23,094 bases of DNA, taken from assembly GCA_001970955.1 (NCBI GenBank), contig MPUH01001139.1:1-23094 (forward strand), written 5' to 3'. This DNA is from Stentor coeruleus (Eukaryota; Ciliophora; Heterotrichea; Heterotrichida; Stentoridae). Below are positions 7,494 through 16,077 of this stretch, piece after piece; within the stretch, counting starts at the first letter, position 1, and the number at the start of each line of letters is the position of its first letter. Made by a program: the position numbers and the translations under genes. The notes under the pieces were generated by a model, which was not told the DNA's origin, searched no databases, and worked only from the letters and a program-made list of their open reading frames with translations.

Positions 7494-9068
7494 TTAAGAA
7501 TTATTAAAGCACCTAAGGCACAAAAAATACTTACAATTCACACAAGCAAAAATCCCTACTGAAGAATAGCCCTTACAGCAAATATTGCAAAAAATTTCAT
7601 TCATAGAAAACTTAATCCAAGGTTTCTCAACCCATAATATCGGATGATTAGCCTTACCATGAACTTTCAAAATATCATTAAAAAAATTTTCACTAATGAT
7701 TATAGCACATTCTCCACACATAAAAAAATTACACTGTTTACATAAATACCCTTCATCAATATATTTAAAACAATAACGACATTTATACGAAATTCCCTCA
7801 GCCCAATTCAGAAAATGTGAATTCATACATATTACAGAAGGATGATAAGCCATTGGATTTTTTTGTATTTCATAACATTCTTCACATATTAAATAATTGC
7901 ATTCATCACAAGTGTAAGCAAGTTTAAAAGTTGAAGATTTACAATTGCTACAATTTTGTTTAGTTTCATAAGTAAAATCATTCACTTGTGTTAAATTATG
8001 CCTATTTTTGCATGTTAATTTTTTTTTCAAAGATCTAAAACCAGCTTCTGAACCGCATTCTGTGCAGATGTCATAATCGCATTCACGACAATGCCAATGT
8101 GAATCTTTTTTACGTAAAAAACATTTTTTACATGTATATCCATAACCAAGACTTTTATTCTTATAATAACTGTTTATATCACTTCTATATTTTAATTCAT
8201 GATTTTGATTACAGACTAGTTTTGGACATACTATACCCATTTCGTATGAGCATTTTTCACAAATGAACTTTTCACAAGTATGACAATGCCAACAGGATTT
8301 TGAAAACCAGTTTTGACATTCTTCACACTTAATTGAAAAGGATATTGTTTTTTGATAAACGTGAAATGGGGCAAAAGGGTTCCATATATATTCATGGTTT
8401 TTTGGGCATAATAGTTTTTTAGATGAAAAATATTGAGAATTACTTGAAGAAAAATAGTTTTGGATTAAAAGATTAGAAGTGTTGGGTTTTGATGATGGTT
8501 TTAATTCAATAGTTTTATTATAAAGTTCATCATAATCAATGTTTCTATTGAGACTATATAGATAAGACATATCAATTGTTACTAATTTAAGTTCTGATAA
8601 GGATTTTTGTATATTGTCTATTGTGGGGTTTATTTTTATTAATTCCCATGTATCACATTCATAATTAGCTAATTCATAACATAAGGAAAGAGTTTTTTTT
8701 ATGTTGCTTTCTGGAAGTTGGTCTGGGGTGTTAATTATTGTATTTATCAAACCATTTAATTCATTTGAAATAACGTTGAGTTCTTGAAGAGCGGATATTA
8801 AAACATTTTCAAGATGTTTTTGAAGGTCTGTAAAAGAAGATATAAGGATTTTCAAACCGATTTGACAAGCTTTTTTAGCTTTTATCAAAGCTTGGATGAC
8901 TATTTTCTTAGTAGCTTCTTCAAAGGTATTTATTTGGTATAGGCGGTGATTAAGTGATTTATCTTTTATATGATCTACTAAGTGAAGGCTGCATATCATT
9001 GTGGGAGTAGTCTTACAATCACATCTGAACTCTGGGTATTTACTACAGTTCATAAAGATACAATGCAT
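7494..9068 (-). CDS. B-box-like plus tandem DC1-like zinc-finger protein
   Basis: 524 residues. The N-terminal 42 residues carry Cys8, Cys16, Cys18, Cys26, His29, His33 and His41, a B-box-like zinc site. A helical, Leu-rich region follows (about 45-200), giving a TRIM-like order without a RING. From Cys221 to the end there are five tandem zinc units of roughly 60 residues. Each follows a plan close to C-x2-(N/H)H-x-L ... C-x2-C ... W/Y-x-C-x2-C-x4-C-x2-C (examples CWHCHTCEKFICEKC, HWHCRECDYDICTEC, YTCDECNYLICEEC). This resembles DC1/C1_2 fingers of plants and protists, except that the usual penultimate His is Cys. Such fingers bind proteins, lipids or redox signals in other systems. The role here is unknown. 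ZZ-type fingers are an alternative classification. The start is the first ATG, directly before the B-box-like cysteines. Confidence 0.8.
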   Translation of the reverse strand: MHCIFMNCSKYPEFRCDCKTTPTMICSLHLVDHIKDKSLNHRLYQINTFEEATKKIVIQALIKAKKACQIGLKILISSFTDLQKHLENVLISALQELNVISNELNGLINTIINTPDQLPESNIKKTLSLCYELANYECDTWELIKINPTIDNIQKSLSELKLVTIDMSYLYSLNRNIDYDELYNKTIELKPSSKPNTSNLLIQNYFSSSNSQYFSSKKLLCPKNHEYIWNPFAPFHVYQKTISFSIKCEECQNWFSKSCWHCHTCEKFICEKCSYEMGIVCPKLVCNQNHELKYRSDINSYYKNKSLGYGYTCKKCFLRKKDSHWHCRECDYDICTECGSEAGFRSLKKKLTCKNRHNLTQVNDFTYETKQNCSNCKSSTFKLAYTCDECNYLICEECYEIQKNPMAYHPSVICMNSHFLNWAEGISYKCRYCFKYIDEGYLCKQCNFFMCGECAIIISENFFNDILKVHGKANHPILWVEKPWIKFSMNEIFCNICCKGYSSVGIFACVNCKYFLCLRCFNNS

Positions 9069-9245
9069 CTAATGGTATTTATGAGATTATAGAACATTTA
9101 TCATTTTCATATTAAAAGATTAAGACTCTATTTAGATTATTGTATTTTATGAAATTTATATAATCTACCCAAACTTCAAAAACTTCCTTTAAACCCATTC
9201 TCAAACTTTTTGATTCTTCCCATATTAATCAATACATTATTATGT

Positions 9246-9944
9246 TTAAATTCTTTCACTTAACTTTTTCTTAAACACCAGCATCCATTGAAACAACTCA
9301 CTAGCCATAAGATTAGCCCTTTCACACCCCGCACCTTTATCAAAATCTTCCTGTTGTATAAGTATAACAACAGTACTATTTTTAGTCTTCATAATCTTAA
9401 CCATACCAAAATAACATTGTGATCTTTGGACATTTGAATCAATAAACTCATATTCTTCTGAATAATACAACGCTACAGCCGTGTTTTTTTCTTTAATACA
9501 ATTGACTTTTAACACAAGTTCCAAAGGTTTAAACGGGTATTTTTTTATTATCCTCACAACATTTTCAGGCTTTTTAAGCAATTCCATGAATTCTAATGTC
9601 AAATCCCATTCAAGTCTAGACTCAGGACTGAAAATCAGATTAAGAACCTTATGTAAAGCCACACTATAATTAAGATCTAAAACAATCATAGACACTGGAG
9701 ATGATTCATTAAACATTGACCCTACTTTTGTTTTAAGTGTATGTTCTTGGTTTTCTATATGAGTTGTCCAATTTGATGAGTTTAGTAATGATCCAACATA
9801 AATTTCGATTTCTTTTGCTTTTATGTCTGTGAATGATGATCCATATTTTAGGATGAAGTCAAAATTTTCTTCTTCTTCGAGGAATGTAAAGCGGCTTTCA
9901 AGAGGTTTGGTTTCATTTTGAGGCCTTGTTTCACAGCAGCCCAT
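9246..9944 (-). CDS. START-like domain protein with myristoyl/palmitoyl N-terminus
   Basis: 232 residues. It begins MGCCET: Gly2 with a small polar residue at position 6 fits N-myristoylation, and Cys3-Cys4 fit palmitoylation, so membrane tethering is likely. Residues about 30-230 look like a START/Bet v1-type lipid-binding fold. The helix start SPESRLEWDLTLEFMELL matches the START signature in which an Arg is followed by a Trp-Asp, then come alternating beta strands (PLELVLKVN, TAVALYYSEEYEF, YFGMVKIMKT, STVVILIQQED) and a long C-terminal helix. START proteins bind or shuttle a lipid or act as lipid sensors; the ligand cannot be read from sequence. It lies 177 bases upstream of the zinc-finger gene on the same strand. 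The start codon is fixed by the lipidation motif. Confidence 0.7.
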   Translation of the reverse strand: MGCCETRPQNETKPLESRFTFLEEEENFDFILKYGSSFTDIKAKEIEIYVGSLLNSSNWTTHIENQEHTLKTKVGSMFNESSPVSMIVLDLNYSVALHKVLNLIFSPESRLEWDLTLEFMELLKKPENVVRIIKKYPFKPLELVLKVNCIKEKNTAVALYYSEEYEFIDSNVQRSQCYFGMVKIMKTKNSTVVILIQQEDFDKGAGCERANLMASELFQWMLVFKKKLSERI

Positions 9945-10551
9945 TTATATTATTAAAGGTGATAAGATGGAAAGTAATAGAAATATTTTGAAAGTTTTAT
10001 GGTTGGGAAGTTGGGAAATAATTGTCGTGGATTTGTCGGATGGGCTGGTTTTTTTGATAGCTTTTGGAGGGTTGTAGGATTTTAATTGGAATTTTTATTA
10101 GTAAAAAGGTTTTTTATCATTTTACTAGTAAAATGCTTGTGAAGAATATCTTGTGATAAGATTTTAGTATTTTAATACTTTGATTGTTTAAAAGATTAAT
10201 CAACTTCTATCAAATATCTAAAAAAAAAACTTATTTATAATATAAAATATAACCCCAATGCAAAATCATATTATGAATTCCTCATTGCAAAATCTATACA
10301 ANATTTATAATATAAAATATAACCCCAATGCAAAATCATATTATGAATTCCTCATTGCAAAATCTATACAACTTTATTAAAACATAAAAAATATAACTTT
10401 TTCTATCCTCGATAATCTAATCCATATCACCAAACACATAAATCCTATTTTCTTTATCAAACTAAACCCATATTCTTTAAAGTACACTAGAAGTATATTG
10501 CATAAAATTTTAAACATATCATATATCAGTCTAATGTTAATATTTTATGAT
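9945..10551. other. Divergent intergenic region with skew flip and assembly seam
   Basis: 5' flanks of the START-like gene and the CNBD gene. 9961-10080 has about 39 G and 4 C, while 10381-10500 has about 25 C and 5 G. It contains a 69-base duplication around an N. No gene is seen. Confidence 0.6.
10233..10371. repeat. Two identical 69-bp copies separated by a single N
   Basis: 10233-10301 and 10303-10371 are identical, with the ambiguous base at 10302 exactly between them. This is what an unmerged overlap between two contigs looks like after scaffolding. A true tandem duplication with a low-quality base is less likely. Collapsing it would shorten the region by 70 bases. Confidence 0.85.
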
Positions 10552-11892
10552 ATGTCAGACCTCTCAAAATCCATGAGTATTTTCCCCAAAAAGAAGTTAG
10601 CAAGATCACAAAACGTATCTATAGTCAAACTTAAACCTATGAAAAAATACAACGAAACCATTTACCCAGAATGGCTTAGAAGTCGTAGCGATTTCCAAAA
10701 AGCTATGTTGGAGTTCGAAGAAATAGACCACAAAGACATCAGTATGATATTCAAAAAAAACCCTCGTGATAGGAGTCCATACGAAAAGCAGGCCCTATAC
10801 AATTGGACAAAATCAATACCGTTCTTTTCCAAAATGACAGCTTTAAAAATAAAAGACTTAGTTAACTCTTTTACAGTTGAGACTATGGTAAAAAACACTT
10901 GTTTACTTAGGAAAGATCTTATCTGTTTTCTTTATATCGTAACTAGTGGAGAAATATTATTGAAATATCGTCTAGAAGAAAATATTATATGCACTAAAGA
11001 TATATTAACCGAATCAGATTTGCTTAATTCTTTTAGGTTTCCTGATAAAATGATTGTTTTAAGTGACTGTTTATTATTAACATTGACTAAAAGTCAGTAT
11101 GATGATACACTTCTTTCACAGAAACTTGGAGAAAAGTATGAAGTCAGTAATTTTCTAAAAACCATAAAGTTTTTCAATACATGGTCAATTGGTAGACTGA
11201 CTCCACTTATTTCTAAACTATTTGTCCTTCATGTTAATAAAGGGGAACTGATTTTTAATTTTGGTGATGCTAGTGATAATTTGTATATAGTCCAATCAGG
11301 ACTTGTACTTGAGCAAGTTAATGTAACTTTAAGCTATACAAACTCATGGCCTGCGAAACTAGATTTAAAAGAAAGGCTTTTTATAAAAAAAAACTACCTA
11401 GTCGAACTAAACAGACATGAATGTGGGTCGTTTTTCGGGTTCAGTGACCAGTTCTCTAAAAAAGTTCGTGAAACTCAAGCACAGGCTTTAAGGAATACTA
11501 CTTTATATGTTCTTCCATTAGACTTTTTCTATGATTCATTGAGTGATACTGAAAGAAAACTTTTAATTGAATATGGAAAACTTGATACTGATAAAGCTAA
11601 GTTATTAATACAAAAAAAAGATCAAGTTAAAAGTACAATGAGTTTAAAAAAGTCAATATTGAATGCACTTGAAGTAAATTTAAGACCTGCTTCTAATATA
11701 TTTAAAAACCCTGAAATCGATAGGAAAATGGAATGTGCTAAAAAGATTGTCTATAACAAAATCAACACAACCAATAAAGAACTTAAAGATGTACGAAGCC
11801 ATACAAAAATCTATGATAAAAATAATCGGTTAATCAAACGCTGCTGCTCTCGTGATGAGTCTTATATGTACAAGTCACGTCAAATACTATAG
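10552..11892 (+). CDS. Protein with two cyclic-nucleotide-binding-like (CNBD) domains
   Basis: 446 residues from the ATG at 10552. The frame is open a further 18 codons upstream to a TTG at 10498, and an in-frame ATG at 10534 is an alternative start. The leader before 10552 is AT-rich and hydrophobic, unlike the polar start MSDLSKSMS. A first CNBD-like beta-roll (about 92-200) includes ICFLYIVTSGEILLKY. A second (about 205-345) has the classical opening GELIFNFGDASDNLYIVQSG at residues 231-250. The phosphate-binding cassette is degenerate: where cAMP/cGMP sensors have FGE-L-A ... PR-A/T-A, this protein has CGSFFGFSDQFSKKVRETQA, so nucleotide binding is doubtful. The N-terminal region has WLRSRSDFQKA and a helical pre-CNBD segment, and the tail is basic. 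No kinase or channel domain is attached, which suggests an adaptor or axonemal-type CNBD protein. Confidence 0.8.
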   Translation: MSDLSKSMSIFPKKKLARSQNVSIVKLKPMKKYNETIYPEWLRSRSDFQKAMLEFEEIDHKDISMIFKKNPRDRSPYEKQALYNWTKSIPFFSKMTALKIKDLVNSFTVETMVKNTCLLRKDLICFLYIVTSGEILLKYRLEENIICTKDILTESDLLNSFRFPDKMIVLSDCLLLTLTKSQYDDTLLSQKLGEKYEVSNFLKTIKFFNTWSIGRLTPLISKLFVLHVNKGELIFNFGDASDNLYIVQSGLVLEQVNVTLSYTNSWPAKLDLKERLFIKKNYLVELNRHECGSFFGFSDQFSKKVRETQAQALRNTTLYVLPLDFFYDSLSDTERKLLIEYGKLDTDKAKLLIQKKDQVKSTMSLKKSILNALEVNLRPASNIFKNPEIDRKMECAKKIVYNKINTTNKELKDVRSHTKIYDKNNRLIKRCCSRDESYMYKSRQIL

Positions 11893-12357
11893 TCGTTTAT
11901 AATGCTTTAACTATAATCTTCCATTTTTTTCTTCTATTATTCTCTTATACTTTTCACCTTTAATTTTAAGTGATTTTATTGTATTTTTAGTCTAAAAACC
12001 ATTTTTTTATCTAATAAAATTCCTGATTGTTTATTGTGGATTTTGGTATTATAAGAAAAATCAGAGACGTAAAGGTTTATTTAACTCAAACAGATGTTTT
12101 TGAATCAGGGTATTTAGGATATAAAAAGTTCATTGGTTTATGCTCTTATGATTTTGGTTCATATAAATCTACACTTATGGTTAAATAAACATAAAATTTA
12201 AGTAAATCTAATAGAATAATTAAAAATATTGATAATTGACAACTTGTCGATATCACATTCAAACCAAATCTTCAAATACAACTAAAAATCATTCCAATTA
12301 TATATTTTATATACAAAAAAGTATACTAATAAGTGACTAATATTAAAATCTAAATAG
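11893..12357. other. Convergent intergenic region with a possible gene remnant
   Basis: AT-rich. A + strand frame of 53 codons without an ATG near its front (12027-12188, ending in TAA) has a balanced, protein-like composition. Nothing else is recognised. Confidence 0.4.
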
Positions 12358-12846
12358 CTAATTTTTTAGCTGGAATTCGGCTTTTACTCTTTTTTTGCGT
12401 TCTCGAATAAGTTTCTCTTCAAGTTTTTTAATATAAGCAAGATTGCTTTCAACCGACCTTCGACTTCCGCAAGTTTTTCTAGTTTCCCTTAACTCCTTTT
12501 CTAACTGTAATAAACAAGGACTTGCTCCTTGAGAGTTTTCTCTAACCTGTCTTTTATGTTTTTCAGGGGATATAGACGATGATCTTATATCAAGATTATT
12601 ATAAAGAGCATGTTTTATAGGTCTAGTACCACCAAATGTATATCCTAATGTATGCTTTAAAGCTCGATAATTAATTGGTTTTTCATCAACTGTTGCTTTT
12701 GGGAAAATCGGCCTATTTTCAATTACTGGCTGATCATATGATAAACTTTCACTTTTAGTTTTATGAAAATTATTTGCCCGAGATTTCTCTTGTTGAACCC
12801 TTTGTTGCCATGCAAGATGCTCAGCATGATAAGTTAAAGAAGACAT
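12358..12846 (-). CDS. Small basic protein with C-terminal coiled coil, unknown function
   Basis: 162 residues; no family recognised. The N-terminus (YHAEHLAWQQRVQQEKSRA) is helical and aromatic. The middle is Pro- and aromatic-containing (ALKHTLGYTFGGTRPIKHALYNN) and may be a short docking motif. The last 60 residues are a highly basic coiled coil (LQLEKELRETRKT, LAYIKKLEEKLIRERKKR). It begins only 44 bases after the stop of the upstream gene on the same strand, making it the last of three head-to-tail genes. No plausible 15-base intron joins it to that gene, so it is called separate. Its composition suggests a cytoskeletal or centrosomal accessory protein, which is inference. Confidence 0.7.
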   Translation of the reverse strand: MSSLTYHAEHLAWQQRVQQEKSRANNFHKTKSESLSYDQPVIENRPIFPKATVDEKPINYRALKHTLGYTFGGTRPIKHALYNNLDIRSSSISPEKHKRQVRENSQGASPCLLQLEKELRETRKTCGSRRSVESNLAYIKKLEEKLIRERKKRVKAEFQLKN

Positions 12847-12890
12847 TTATTATAAAAATATGAGAATTTAGGATGCTGATGAAATAATTA

Positions 12891-14003
12891 TTAGGGTTCT
12901 GATTCTTCATTTAGATGATGTTCTTTGATTTGCTTTAAAGAATCAGGTGTTAAGTAAAGATTGGAATTCAATGATTCTATAGCTTTAAGTGATTCTTGAT
13001 GAAGATGTCTAAGCTTGTCTGAGTTTAGTTTATGCTTTTTTAAAGCTTGTTTTAAGCTTTCTCTAGGAACTTCAAAGTGAGGCTCTTCCCTTTTTGGAGA
13101 CTGGAAATTACTAGGACTTTTGCTTGTAACTTTTTTATGTGATAAAGACCTAACTTTTGCTATTATAGACTCTTTTTTCAGTTCTTTTATTTTTAGGAAA
13201 TTTAGTCTGCATTCTTGATCTTTTTCTTTAAGCTTTATTTTAACCATCTCTAAATTGTGACGCCCTTCGTAAATTTCCGTTTCAAGTTCTTTCATCTTAT
13301 TCCTAATCCTCTGCTCTTCTTCATACTTAAACTCTTCAATCTGTTTTATCTTATCCTTAACATTTCTAACATCCTCATTACCTATACCATCTAAATTTCC
13401 CTGATCTTTTTTTTTCCTTTCATTCTCCTCCTCTTTTTTCTTAGCTTTAATAAACTCCCATAGCCTTCTATATTTCTCTTCTAAATCCACACATCTTTCA
13501 TGCTGGTTCTTATAAACTTTCTCATCATTTTTCATTTTTGCCACAAGTTCCCTATACTTATCTTTATTCCCTCTAATTTCATCTCGTAATTTACTGATTT
13601 TTTCAGTAAAAGTATTAGATGATTGGGCATCATCAAGTAAACCTTTATACATTTTCTCATACTTCTTTAAAGATTCTTTTTTAATCATTAATTCTTCAAT
13701 ACGCATTGTCAAAAAAGTGCATTTATTTTCATATTCTACTATGGAATTAACACTTTCATGGTTTTCAAGTTCTTTTTTAAGTCTGACTATTTTGTTTTTG
13801 AATTTAGCAATTTTCTTATGGATTTCTTTATCTTCTTTTTCATCAATCGGCTGAGAAGATTTTGGGGGTTTTGGGGGTTTTTGTTTGTCTTTAATGGCTT
13901 GTAAGGCTTGGGTGAAATTTTTGAGGTCGTTTCTAAGTTTTTCATTTTGTTTCTCGAGAAGTTCTGATATCGATTGTGCATCAAGAGTTTGTTTCTCTTT
14001 CAT
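12891..14003 (-). CDS. Coiled-coil protein, likely cytoskeletal, unknown function
   Basis: 370 residues, almost entirely charged coiled coil. A short Pro-rich hinge (PPKPPKSSQP) lies near residues 43-52. Two long helical blocks follow (about 60-200 and 215-285) and are rich in Lys/Glu with heptad Leu/Ile/Met (KIAKFKNKIVRLKKELE, TMRIEELMIKKESLKKYEKM). The tail has an Arg/Lys/Ser-rich patch (LSHKKVTSKSPSNFQSPKRE) with SP sites that could be phosphorylated. No catalytic motif or named domain is present. It sits in the middle of the three-gene minus-strand run, 83 bases after the IQ gene and 44 bases before the small basic protein. The chosen start is the first ATG of the frame. Confidence 0.75.
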   Translation of the reverse strand: MKEKQTLDAQSISELLEKQNEKLRNDLKNFTQALQAIKDKQKPPKPPKSSQPIDEKEDKEIHKKIAKFKNKIVRLKKELENHESVNSIVEYENKCTFLTMRIEELMIKKESLKKYEKMYKGLLDDAQSSNTFTEKISKLRDEIRGNKDKYRELVAKMKNDEKVYKNQHERCVDLEEKYRRLWEFIKAKKKEEENERKKKDQGNLDGIGNEDVRNVKDKIKQIEEFKYEEEQRIRNKMKELETEIYEGRHNLEMVKIKLKEKDQECRLNFLKIKELKKESIIAKVRSLSHKKVTSKSPSNFQSPKREEPHFEVPRESLKQALKKHKLNSDKLRHLHQESLKAIESLNSNLYLTPDSLKQIKEHHLNEESEP

Positions 14004-14086
14004 TTCTATTTTTGAAAGAGAATATATTTATATCTATTTTTCTTATAGGGCAATATAATTAATCAGATTAGCATATTAAACAAAAA

Positions 14087-15124
14087 CTAGCTAAAAAGTG
14101 ACAATCTATCTTTTGATATAAAAAACACTGAATCTTCTTTGAATTGTGGTATACATGAGTCTATAAAAGCGATTCTCCGATTTTTATATTCCTCATAATC
14201 AACTCTACACTTTTCTTCAAGTTCATTCAAGGACATTTTACTAGTTTTTTTTTTAATTCTGACTTTAAAAGGTTTTTTCATCAACAAAGACCCTTGTTTA
14301 AGATCTTCTTGTACTGATTCACAATCGCAAGTGCTAAGATCAACAGATACAATTTTACAATTTTGATTTACCGAAAGCTCAAGTAAAGGTGTACTTGATA
14401 TTGTTTCAGTTGTCTCTGATTCATCTGAATAAAAGCTTGGAATTAAATTAATACAGCTGATTTTCTTTTTAATTTGTAAACTTGAACGTCTTAAAATAGG
14501 ACTATTGTTTGATACTAATGATGATTCAGGACTTGGGCTTCGACTACGAGATAAAATCTCGTCGATATAATTGTTTATACGAATAATTGTCCCTCCAATT
14601 GACACTGCTCTAGCTAGTAATTGTCTTCTAGGGCTAAACATTTGACTGATTTTAGACTGTTTATGATGTTTCCAAGCTTTTTGAATTATCTTGGCTGCGT
14701 TGATCTGAGAACACAGCCAGATGCGGATTTTTTTAAAAGTTTTCCTTTTGTATGCTTTCTGCAAAAGATTTTTTAAAGTTTTTATCAAACTTGTTATACG
14801 TATTTTTCTTTTACGGGCCCTTATAAACCGTTGAATTATTGTGGCAGATTTTGATTTGTAGTTGTTTATGCAATCTCGAAAGTTTGAAGATTTAGTCCGA
14901 GATGATAAAAGTGAAGTTCTTTCAAGCGGTACTTCATCTATTGTTACTACGAAACAATCGAAACATGAAATTTCTTCAACTGGGTTGCTTGAATTTTCTG
15001 AGTATTGATATGAATTTATTGACTCATTTGAGTCTTCTTCTGTATCAGGAACATTTTCCTCAGCCACTTTTGCAAGTACTTGATCAGAATTCAGCCACTT
15101 AGACTTCTTTAAAGTTGACACCAT
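14087..15124 (-). CDS. IQ-motif (calmodulin-binding) protein
   Basis: 345 residues. Two IQ motifs are visible: ATIIQRFIRARKRK at about 94-107 and AAKIIQKAWKHHKQ at about 143-156, separated by a basic helical stretch. IQ motifs bind calmodulin or centrin-like EF-hand proteins, often without calcium. In ciliates such partners are abundant in the cortex and in contractile fibres. The rest is low-complexity and Ser-rich, with several SPSPES/SPILRRSS-like possible phosphosites. A Lys-rich patch (RIKKKTSKMS) precedes a C-terminal helical stretch (LNELEEKCRVDYEEYKNRR) and a short conserved-looking end (VFFISKDRLSLFS). There is no myosin motor or RhoGAP domain, so this is a small adaptor. It is the first gene of the minus-strand trio and is divergent from the GAR-like gene across 953 bases. 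Confidence 0.75.
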   Translation of the reverse strand: MVSTLKKSKWLNSDQVLAKVAEENVPDTEEDSNESINSYQYSENSSNPVEEISCFDCFVVTIDEVPLERTSLLSSRTKSSNFRDCINNYKSKSATIIQRFIRARKRKIRITSLIKTLKNLLQKAYKRKTFKKIRIWLCSQINAAKIIQKAWKHHKQSKISQMFSPRRQLLARAVSIGGTIIRINNYIDEILSRSRSPSPESSLVSNNSPILRRSSLQIKKKISCINLIPSFYSDESETTETISSTPLLELSVNQNCKIVSVDLSTCDCESVQEDLKQGSLLMKKPFKVRIKKKTSKMSLNELEEKCRVDYEEYKNRRIAFIDSCIPQFKEDSVFFISKDRLSLFS

Positions 15125-16077
15125 TTAATTTAGATTGTTAATAAGAAAATCTCTAATTTATCAAAGGACTTATAATTTATTATAATTTTTTACTTAGAAG
15201 GATGTTGGTATTATTAGAATAAGGATTTTTGTCATGGTCTGAGAGGAAAGAAAGCTGTTGGGATAGAAAAAATGGTTAAGGATAAGTTATGTTTTGTGGG
15301 ATTATTGGATTATTATGTAGATGGTTGTAATAAAATGAGTATTATGATAAAAGTTTGATGATAATTTTTTATTGCTGTGTATTGGAAAAGATTTTTCGGG
15401 AAAGGTGTGAGGATAATATAATTTTTATTAAAATTTAGATTGGCTGTGTTAAAAATGAAGGGCATATATAGAGGATATATGAAATTTAGTTAGGAATAAT
15501 AATATATATAAGGTGGATATTGTGTTTATTATTGATATTTATTTACAATAGATTTTTATGCTTTATTGCTTATAGGTAGAAAATTTTGGATGATATTAAT
15601 ATATATTATTTGTTATTCTTTATGTTTAAGATTTCTATTTAGAATTTTATAAATAGTTTATATTTTAGGGTTTTATGGGTTTTTTTATTATACTAATACT
15701 ACATAGAATTTTGTATTTATTTCACTCTTTTGATTCATATCACTTCAACCCTAAACACCTTTAAATAAATCTCTACTCAAAAACTTTCATATTATCCCGC
15801 TTAAAAACTTCCACAATTTTTTTATTTTTCCTTCATAAACAGCAAACCTAGTCCTCCTTTACACCTAAATCTTTATCTAAACTTCAAAATAATTTCCAAA
15901 CTTCAAACCTATTCCCACAATTTTCAATACCCTCATCACTACAAAAATCCTCATCAACAACCCACCCTACCAAAATCTTCAAATCTCTTCAAATTTTAAT
16001 TCCAAATAATTTCTACAAACTTTCTCAATCAAAACCTCATAAAATTTGCTTCTAAAATCAATTTAAAAATTTGAATA
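15125..16077. other. Divergent intergenic region with the sharpest GC-skew flip
   Basis: 5' flanks of two divergent genes. By hand count 15181-15480 has about 73 G and 8 C, and 15721-16077 has about 94 C and 6 G. The switch lies near 15,690-15,720. No gene, RNA or repeat is recognised. Confidence 0.7.

Noticed and set aside
12847..12890. A hidden intron joining the frames at 12891-14003 and 12358-12846
   Set aside because: No GT...AG interval of the right length spans the stop codons, and the downstream frame has its own ATG.
15740..15765. CCCTAAACACC, similar to the telomere unit and so a possible telomerase RNA template or internal telomere
   Set aside because: It has an extra A relative to CCCTAACACC and is a single occurrence inside a C-rich region.
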